Source: JACVRW01 sp040509755
Lineage (GTDB): Bacteria > Actinomycetota > Thermoleophilia > Solirubrobacterales > Thermoleophilaceae
Direction of reading: 5' to 3'
NCBI GenBank assembly: GCA_040509755.1
Contig: JBEVKF010000060.1
Coordinates: 1 to 35,106 of the forward strand
DNA: 35,106 bases
Position numbers and translations under genes: made by a program
Shown: positions 31,331 to 35,106 of the stretch, in pieces
Position numbering within the stretch: the first letter of the stretch is position 1
Layout of the letters: each line of letters starts with the position of its first letter
The notes under the pieces: generated by a model
Database searches by the model: none
The model's input: only the letters and a program-made list of their open reading frames with translations
What the model was told of the DNA's origin: nothing

Positions 31331-31882
31331 GTGGAGAACGTCGGCGACAAGCAGCGCTTGGACCGGGACTTCACGGAGCTCTACCGGGCGCACCTGCGCG
31401 ACGTCTACTCGTACGCCTACTACCGGATCGGCAACCACCACGACGCCGAGGACCTCACCGAGCAGACCTTCTTGCAGGCCTATCGTCACTTCGATCGAGC
31501 CCAGCGCGAGTCCAACGGGCGACCGCTGCGGCCCTGGCTGATCCGGATCGCGCACAACCTCGCGGCCAACTACTACCGCGATCGCTCGCGCCGTCCGATG
31601 ACCCAGCTCGAGGACGCCGCGGTGCTCTCGGCCCCGCAGGGCACGGAGGAGATGGTCGAGGAGCGCGAGGAGGTGAAGGAGGTCCTCGCGGGTGTGTCGA
31701 AACTCCCGGAGGACCGCCGCGAGGCGCTCATCATGCGCTTCGCCCTCGGCATGGACAATCGCGAGATTGCACGCGCGCTCGGCCGCTCCGAAGGCGCGAC
31801 CAAGGTGTTGCTCCACCGAGCGATCAAGCAGCTGGAGGAAGGCCTTGAAGCGGACGCAAAGGCGGGGATGAACGATGAATGA
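31331..31882 (+). CDS. ECF-type RNA polymerase sigma factor
   Basis: This 183-residue sigma factor has region 2 at about 15-85 (ELYRAHLRDVYSYAYYRIGN, DAEDLTEQTFLQAY, PWLIRIAHNLAANYYRDR) and region 4 at about 115-172 (LAGVSKLPEDRREALIMRF, NREIARALGRSEGATKVLLHRAIKQL). It starts with GTG at 31331; the best Shine-Dalgarno (AGAGGAGG, 31307-31314) is 16 nt away, further than ideal, but no better in-frame start exists. It overlaps the next small membrane gene by eight nt, as ECF sigma factors often do with their anti-sigma factor. Confidence 0.93.
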   Translation: MENVGDKQRLDRDFTELYRAHLRDVYSYAYYRIGNHHDAEDLTEQTFLQAYRHFDRAQRESNGRPLRPWLIRIAHNLAANYYRDRSRRPMTQLEDAAVLSAPQGTEEMVEEREEVKEVLAGVSKLPEDRREALIMRFALGMDNREIARALGRSEGATKVLLHRAIKQLEEGLEADAKAGMNDE

Positions 31883-32210
31883 CGCAGAGCGAGTGGAGCG
31901 CCTGCTCCAGATGGCGCTCTCGCCGGTGGAGCCACCGGAGCGGCTGACCGACCGCCTCGAGCGAGGCCTGTCGGAGCTGACCGAGGCGGCGGCGGAGGAG
32001 CTGGCGGACTGGGAGCTGGCCGCCATGAGCGACCCGCGCAACTGGGTTCGCCCGGCCGCAGCGGTGGTGGTCGGCAGCATCGCCGCGGGCGGGCTCGTGC
32101 TGGTCCGTGCCCGCCAGCAACATCGAAAGCGCCAGACGACAGGTCTGCGGGCGCTCGAGAACAGCCTGCGCGGCGTGGTCGAAGACCTGGAGAAGCGGCT
32201 ACGGGGCTAG
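31875..32210 (+). CDS. Small single-span membrane protein, possible anti-sigma partner
   Basis: This 111-residue protein has an acidic, helical N-terminal region (MNDAERVERLLQMALSPVEP, then LTDRLERGLSELTEAAAEEL), one membrane segment near 58-78 and a basic C-terminal tail with a short helix (LENSLRGVVEDLEKRL). Overlap with the ECF sigma gene suggests it regulates that factor. It lacks the H-x3-C-x2-C zinc motif of classical ZAS anti-sigma factors. It could instead be a membrane tether or an unrelated protein of the same operon. Confidence 0.75.
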   Translation: MNDAERVERLLQMALSPVEPPERLTDRLERGLSELTEAAAEELADWELAAMSDPRNWVRPAAAVVVGSIAAGGLVLVRARQQHRKRQTTGLRALENSLRGVVEDLEKRLRG

Positions 32211-32369
32211 GTACTCGGAGACGTATGTAGCCCAGTCTTCCCGGTACTGCCGGCAACCTCGACGACACGCGCACCTCCGGGTCCCGCGGTTCGGAATCTT
32301 CTGGAACCCGCGCGCCCGTCCCTGCTCGTCGGGCAGCGCGTCCTCGGAAAGGTCGAGCGCCGGGCGGAC
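32199..32369 (-). other. In-frame open continuation after the stop of the antitoxin-like gene
   Basis: Directly after the TGA that ends the 66-residue gene, the same frame stays open for 56 codons to a TAG at 32199. It includes LSEDALPDEQGRARGFQ, RCACRRGCRQ and EDWATYVSEYLAP. No ATG, GTG or TTG exists in it, so it could be made only by read-through or from a rare start such as CTG. About 80% of third positions are G or C, higher in the first half. It overlaps the converging gene's end by 12 nt. It may be the tail of a gene split by a nonsense change, or chance. Confidence 0.3.
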
Positions 32370-32570
32370 TCAACTGGGCTTCTTGGGCCGCTCCCCGCCC
32401 GGTGCGCCGGGGTCCTTGACGGCGTCGGCGGCGGCTTTCGCCTTGTCGGCGACGCTGCCCTTCCCCTTCGCCACGGAGGCCAGTTCCTGGGCGTCCTCCT
32501 TCAGCGCGTCCGTGCCGCCTCGGTCGTCCACGATCTTCTTGCCCTTGCGAAAGATCCTGTTCAGATCCAC
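32370..32570 (-). CDS. Small antitoxin-like / low-complexity helical protein
   Basis: The protein has 66 residues from a GTG preceded by a G-run (GGGGGG). It starts DLNRIFRKGKKIVDDRGG, continues with ELASVAKGKGSVADKAKAAA and ends in a proline-rich tail. The lysine/alanine-rich amphipathic pattern loosely recalls the MT0933/Rv0909-like antitoxin family of actinobacteria, but no toxin gene is adjacent, so the assignment is tentative. Codon use is coding-like. Confidence 0.55.
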   Translation of the reverse strand: MDLNRIFRKGKKIVDDRGGTDALKEDAQELASVAKGKGSVADKAKAAADAVKDPGAPGGERPKKPS

Positions 32571-32755
32571 TGTTCCCCCCTATCGATTGTGCGCGGTCTG
32601 AGGCTAGGAAGCCTCCGCGCCGCCGGTCTCGGCAGCGACGATGTCGCCCTCGACCTTTCCCGGGGCAGAGTGAAGAGAAGGGCTGCCGCCGCGCCGCCGG
32701 CGAAGTTCGGCGAGCAAGTAGATCCAGATGTTACCCCCATGAGAAGAGGTCCATA

Positions 32756-32863
32756 TATCCCGCGTGAGAGCAGCAGCCTGGCCGCGGCGCTCGAGAACCC
32801 TGTCACGGCTATACCGGTTTCGCCGCGTCTTAACTGCCTTCCCCCCAGACGTCACGCGGGATA
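32756..32863. repeat. 12-bp perfect inverted repeats 84 nt apart
   Basis: TATCCCGCGTGA (32756-32767) pairs exactly with TCACGCGGGATA (32852-32863). The pair encloses 84 nt with no coding frame of note. It could be the ends of a small non-autonomous element (about 108 bp) or two half-sites of an operator. Confidence 0.45.
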
Positions 32864-33061
32864 GGCGACAAGGCCCGGAAAAACCGAACACCCGCTTGGT
32901 TCGTCGCTGTCGCGTTCACGCGGAAGCGATAGTGCGCCCACGACCTCCGAGCACGCTCGCGTTCGTCCGCAGCGAGCGTGAGGCGCGCGCGAGCGGCTAG
33001 TGTTGAAGTCCGGAAGTACCGAGGCCGATTGACCCTTCTCGTCGTCCTGCAGCACGGGCTA

Positions 33062-33089
33062 GGGCGCGCCGCCAAATGGCAGCGCGCCC
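33062..33089 (-). terminator. Strong hairpin downstream of the VOC gene
   Basis: GGGCGCGCCGCC (33062-33073) and GGCAGCGCGCCC (33078-33089) form a 12-bp stem with a single mismatch and an AAAT loop, ten nt beyond the VOC stop on the minus strand. It lacks a U-run but is the most stable short hairpin in the window. Confidence 0.5.
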
Positions 33090-33098
33090 CGGCGCCGC

Positions 33099-33530
33099 TC
33101 AGACGGCCGAAAACTCCTCCTTCACCTGGGTCAGCCGGATCGAGTTGCCCGAGGGGTCGCGGAAGCCCGAGTCGATCCCGTAGGGACGCTCCTCGGGCGC
33201 CTCGGTGAACTCCACGCCGCGGCCCCTGAGCTCCTCGTAGGAGGCTCGGCAGTCGTCGGTCTGGAGGAGCACGCTCCCCAACCAGCCCTTGGCCATGAGG
33301 GTCTTGATCTGCTCGGCGGTCTGCTCGTCCATCACCGGCGGCCCTGGGATGGCGTTCAGCACCACGGCCACGTCCTCCTGGCCGGGCGGCCCCACCGTAA
33401 GCCAGCGGTAGCCCCCCAGCTCGGGAAGGGTCACATCGGCGCGGACCTCCCAGCCGAGCTTGTCGCTGTAGAACGCGAGCGCCTCGTCCTGGTCGTGCAC
33501 CCACGTGTTCACGTTGGCGATCTTCAACAT
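33099..33530 (-). CDS. VOC-family protein (glyoxalase/bleomycin-resistance/dioxygenase fold)
   Basis: This 143-residue protein has the two beta-alpha-beta-beta-beta modules of the vicinal-oxygen-chelate fold: MLKIANVNTWVHDQDEALAFY, LGWEVRADVTLPELG and RWLTVGPPG in the first, and VLLQTDDCRASYEELRGRG, GIDSGFRDPSGNSIRLTQ in the second. Members isomerise, cleave or sequester small molecules, often with a bound metal; the specific activity cannot be assigned. AGGAGG (33535-33540) sits four nt before the ATG, confirming the start. A strong hairpin follows the stop, so it is likely monocistronic. Confidence 0.92.
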   Translation of the reverse strand: MLKIANVNTWVHDQDEALAFYSDKLGWEVRADVTLPELGGYRWLTVGPPGQEDVAVVLNAIPGPPVMDEQTAEQIKTLMAKGWLGSVLLQTDDCRASYEELRGRGVEFTEAPEERPYGIDSGFRDPSGNSIRLTQVKEEFSAV

Positions 33531-33628
33531 CGTGCCTCCTGAAGTCGTATTGAACGGTCGCCGGCCAAGCTAGCCGGGCGCCGAGCCGTTGTCTTCTCGA
33601 AACGTGCTGCGTTGCGGACGCCCGTAGA

Positions 33629-33868
33629 CATCACTACCGGCTGATCATTCGGCGCGCCACGATGCGCGGCTTCCTCGTCTTCGACCACATGGACCGCGTC
33701 CCCCAGGCCATCGGCGACCTGGCGACATGGGCGGCCGAGGGGAAGCTCAGGAGCCAGGTGGACGTCGTCGAAGGGCTCGAGAACGCCCCCGCCGCACTCA
33801 ACCGCCTCTTCATGGGCCAGAACCTCGGCAAGCAGCTCGTCAAGATCGCCGACGCATCGTTCCACTGA
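33629..33868 (+). pseudogene. C-terminal remnant of an NADP-dependent medium-chain oxidoreductase
   Basis: The frame reads HHYRLIIRRATMRGFLVFDH, then DLATWAAEGKLRSQ, VVEGLENAPAALNRLFMGQN and GKQLVKIADASFH. This matches the end of 2-alkenal/curcumin-reductase-type zinc-free MDR enzymes, which are about 340 residues long. The homologous stretch begins 11 codons before the only ATG (33662) and fades near 33625, so about 260 residues are missing and the rest is a decayed tail. The missing part includes the Rossmann fold needed to bind NADPH, so it cannot be an active enzyme. Confidence 0.75.
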
Positions 33869-33882
33869 TCCGCGCCGGTGCG

Positions 33883-33950
33883 CTCCAGCGGAGCGGGGAT
33901 CGAACCCGCGAGGCGCCGAGTGCGAAGCCGTTGGCTACTGCTCTTAGGCC
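33883..33950 (-). other. tRNA-like 3' remnant
   Basis: On the minus strand, GCGGG-TTCGATC-CCCGC (33893-33909) is a perfect T-arm, followed by CTCCGCTGG-like acceptor sequence. The preceding TTCGCAC could be an anticodon loop (CGC), but its stem does not pair properly, and no matching 5' acceptor strand is found upstream. It therefore looks like a decayed tRNA 3' half, as is often left by integration at a tRNA gene. Confidence 0.4.
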
Positions 33951-34121
33951 GAACGCGAGTGTCTGAACTCGGCGCCCGAGACGACCGCGGGTTGGACGAG
34001 GCGCGAGCGCCTTCGCCGCCCGCCGGCGGAGTACCGCTTCGCATCGAAAGCGAGCGACCCGAGCATTCGTCCGGTCTGATTGGGTGTGCGGCACCCGCAA
34101 CCGAGTTGATGGGAGCATCCG

Positions 34122-34691
34122 ATGGCCAGAATCGTGGTAACCGAATTCTCGTCGCTGGACGGGGTGATGGAGGCCCCGGGCGGGGAGGACTTCAAGTACC
34201 CGGGCTGGAGCTTTGAGTTCGATCGGGGCGAGGACGGCAACCAGTTCAAGCTCGATGAGGCGCTCGAGGCGGACGCGCTGCTCATCGGCCGCCGCACCTA
34301 CGAGAGCTTCGCCGGCGCCTGGCCCGAGCGTGAGGGCGAGTTCGCCGACAAGTTCAACTCGATGCCCAAGTACGTCGTGTCGACGACGCTCAACGACCCC
34401 GAGTGGAACAACACCACGGTCCTGGACAGCGGCGATGCCGCGGCTCAGGTCGCCAAGCTGAAGCAGGAGCTTGACGGGACGATCCAGGTGCCCGGCTCGA
34501 ACCGGCTCGTCCACGAGCTGATCGAGAGTGACCTCGTCGACCAGGTCAACCTGATGATCTTCCCGGTCGTGCTCGGCACCGGCAGGCGGGTGTTCGGTGA
34601 CACCTCCGACAAGAAGCCGATGAGGCTGAAGGAGTCACGCACCGTCGGCCACGACGGAGTCGTCGTCATGATCTACGAGCGCGCGCGCTGA
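34122..34691 (+). CDS. Dihydrofolate-reductase-like protein (RibD C-terminal domain family)
   Basis: This 189-residue protein has the RibD_C/DHFR fold: MARIVVTEFSSLDGVMEAPG, DALLIGRRTYESFAGAWP, KYVVSTTLNDPEW, the nucleotide-binding VPGSNRLVHELIESDLVDQ, and a C-terminal LMIFPVVLGTGRRVFG. These stand-alone proteins are common in actinobacteria and bind NADPH; most have no established substrate and are not classical folate enzymes. GGGAG lies about six nt before the ATG. It stands alone between two tRNA-like remnants, which suggests accessory DNA. Confidence 0.9.
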   Translation: MARIVVTEFSSLDGVMEAPGGEDFKYPGWSFEFDRGEDGNQFKLDEALEADALLIGRRTYESFAGAWPEREGEFADKFNSMPKYVVSTTLNDPEWNNTTVLDSGDAAAQVAKLKQELDGTIQVPGSNRLVHELIESDLVDQVNLMIFPVVLGTGRRVFGDTSDKKPMRLKESRTVGHDGVVVMIYERAR

Positions 34692-35106
34692 CGAGGTCAG
34701 CTCCCTGCCGCGCGGCGCACGCCCGCTTGCGCCTGACGAAGCACGCCTGCCCAGACCGCGAACCGAGACACCCCGGGCAAAGCGATATTGAGGCCTGCGA
34801 CCCGCGCGGCGCTCCAGAGCGGCAGTACTGCGTGGGCCAGCGTCCTGAGCGGTAAGGCGCTGCAAACGGCCCGGATCTCCGGCGATCTAGCGGAGGGGGA
34901 GGGATTCGAACCCGCGGTGGACCTGACGGCCCACAACGGTTTGTCGAGACCGCGCCGAAACGGCCGCAATGCCGCATCACAACTGGAGTCTGCGTCCCGG
35001 GGGAATCCAGGGGGGAATGAATCTCGGCCGCGGCGTTTGTGGGACCCATCGGCAGCGGAGCGCGACAGTGCTGCTCGCTTGGGGAAGCGGCACTCTGGAT
35101 CGGGCC
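34692..35106. other. Final 415 nt: no gene, tRNA remnant only
   Basis: Apart from the tRNA-Ser-like remnant, this stretch has only open frames without recognisable domains. One minus-strand frame (34697-34969) runs back into the tRNA-like sequence, so it is not trusted. The window ends without a further start or a recognisable partial gene. Confidence 0.5.
34891..34953 (-). other. tRNA-Ser-like 3' remnant (anticodon arm to 3' end)
   Basis: On the minus strand, GCGGT-CTCGACAA-ACCGT resembles a tRNA-Ser(CGA) anticodon arm but with an 8-nt instead of a 7-nt loop. A long variable region (TGTGGGCCGTCAGGTCCAC) follows, as in class II tRNAs, then a T-arm GCGGGTTCGAATCCC with one mismatch, and CCCCTCC-G, which is a serine-type acceptor and discriminator. 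The D-arm and 5' acceptor strand are missing. The break at the anticodon arm is where many tyrosine recombinases cut, so this may be an att scar. Confidence 0.5.

Larger units (their letters stand above)
32571..33098. other. 528-nt stretch without a convincing gene
   Basis: Several short frames are open on both strands, but none has a recognisable domain, a good start and consistent codon use. The stretch holds a locally AT-rich segment (32715-32765), a 12-bp spaced inverted repeat, and the hairpin beyond the VOC gene. It may be decayed coding sequence or the remains of a small element. Confidence 0.5.

Noticed and set aside
32604..32891. Minus-strand 95-residue frame in the gene-poor stretch
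   Set aside because: No ribosome site or recognisable domain, and it crosses the 12-bp inverted repeat; more likely non-coding.
34697..34969. Minus-strand 90-residue frame near the right end
   Set aside because: Its start lies in the tRNA-Ser-like remnant, and the sequence matches no family I know.

Overview
The window looks like chromosome of a high-GC actinobacterium. Third codon positions are almost all G or C, GTG and TTG starts are common, and genes are packed with ATGA-type overlaps. The mix of CarD, DisA, a SigH-type sigma factor, the MEP isoprenoid genes and an exonuclease/GIY-YIG fusion would suit the class Thermoleophilia (Solirubrobacterales-like). That placement is inference from gene content; no marker was searched.

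Region 1 (1-2870) holds one-carbon and accessory genes: the C-terminal part of a GcvT-like folate-dependent methyltransferase, a flavin reductase translationally coupled to it, an opposing phytanoyl-CoA-type dioxygenase, and a cyclodeaminase-family protein that may be a methenyl-THF cyclohydrolase. Region 2 (2947-15493) is a seven-gene minus-strand operon with junctions from 4-nt overlaps to a 12-nt gap. In transcription order it reads MobA-MoaD fusion, PabB-PabC fusion, aldehyde:ferredoxin oxidoreductase, formate dehydrogenase catalytic subunit, NuoE-NuoF type NADH-linked subunit, MoeA, and MoeA fused to a periplasmic-binding-protein-like domain. It combines two pterin-metal enzymes, the cofactor-building steps they need and a PABA/folate step. 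Together with region 1 it suggests folate-linked C1 oxidation ending in formate to CO2 plus NADH.

Region 3 (15494-18086) has a small unknown gene and a CDGSH iron-sulfur protein whose starts abut, a DnaQ/GIY-YIG nuclease, and an intergenic array of about 61-nt degenerate repeats. Region 4 (18087-28074) is a plus-strand housekeeping run: radA, disA, carD, ispD, a PHP phosphatase, ispF, (repeats, a palindrome, a broken TetR gene and an amidase), cysS, rlmB, sigH. The order resembles the radA-disA...ispD-ispF...cysS...rlmB...sigH block of Bacillus. A good sigma-70-type promoter overlaps the end of rlmB and would drive sigH.

Region 5 (28100-32570) carries an L,D-transpeptidase, tRNA-Thr(UGU), a small membrane protein, a PlsC-GpsA fusion, an ECF sigma factor with a possible membrane partner, and a small antitoxin-like protein. 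Region 6 (32570-35106) is looser: non-coding stretches with inverted repeats, a VOC protein, a 3' remnant of an oxidoreductase gene, a RibD/DHFR-like reductase, and two tRNA-like 3' remnants. It looks like a gene-turnover or integration hot spot.

No CRISPR array, transposase, integrase or rRNA gene is visible. The most distinctive items are the Moco/FDH/AOR/PABA operon with its MobA-MoaD fusion, the PlsC-GpsA fusion, a probable AUU start codon on carD, the 61-nt repeats, and the palindrome beside the truncated TetR gene.
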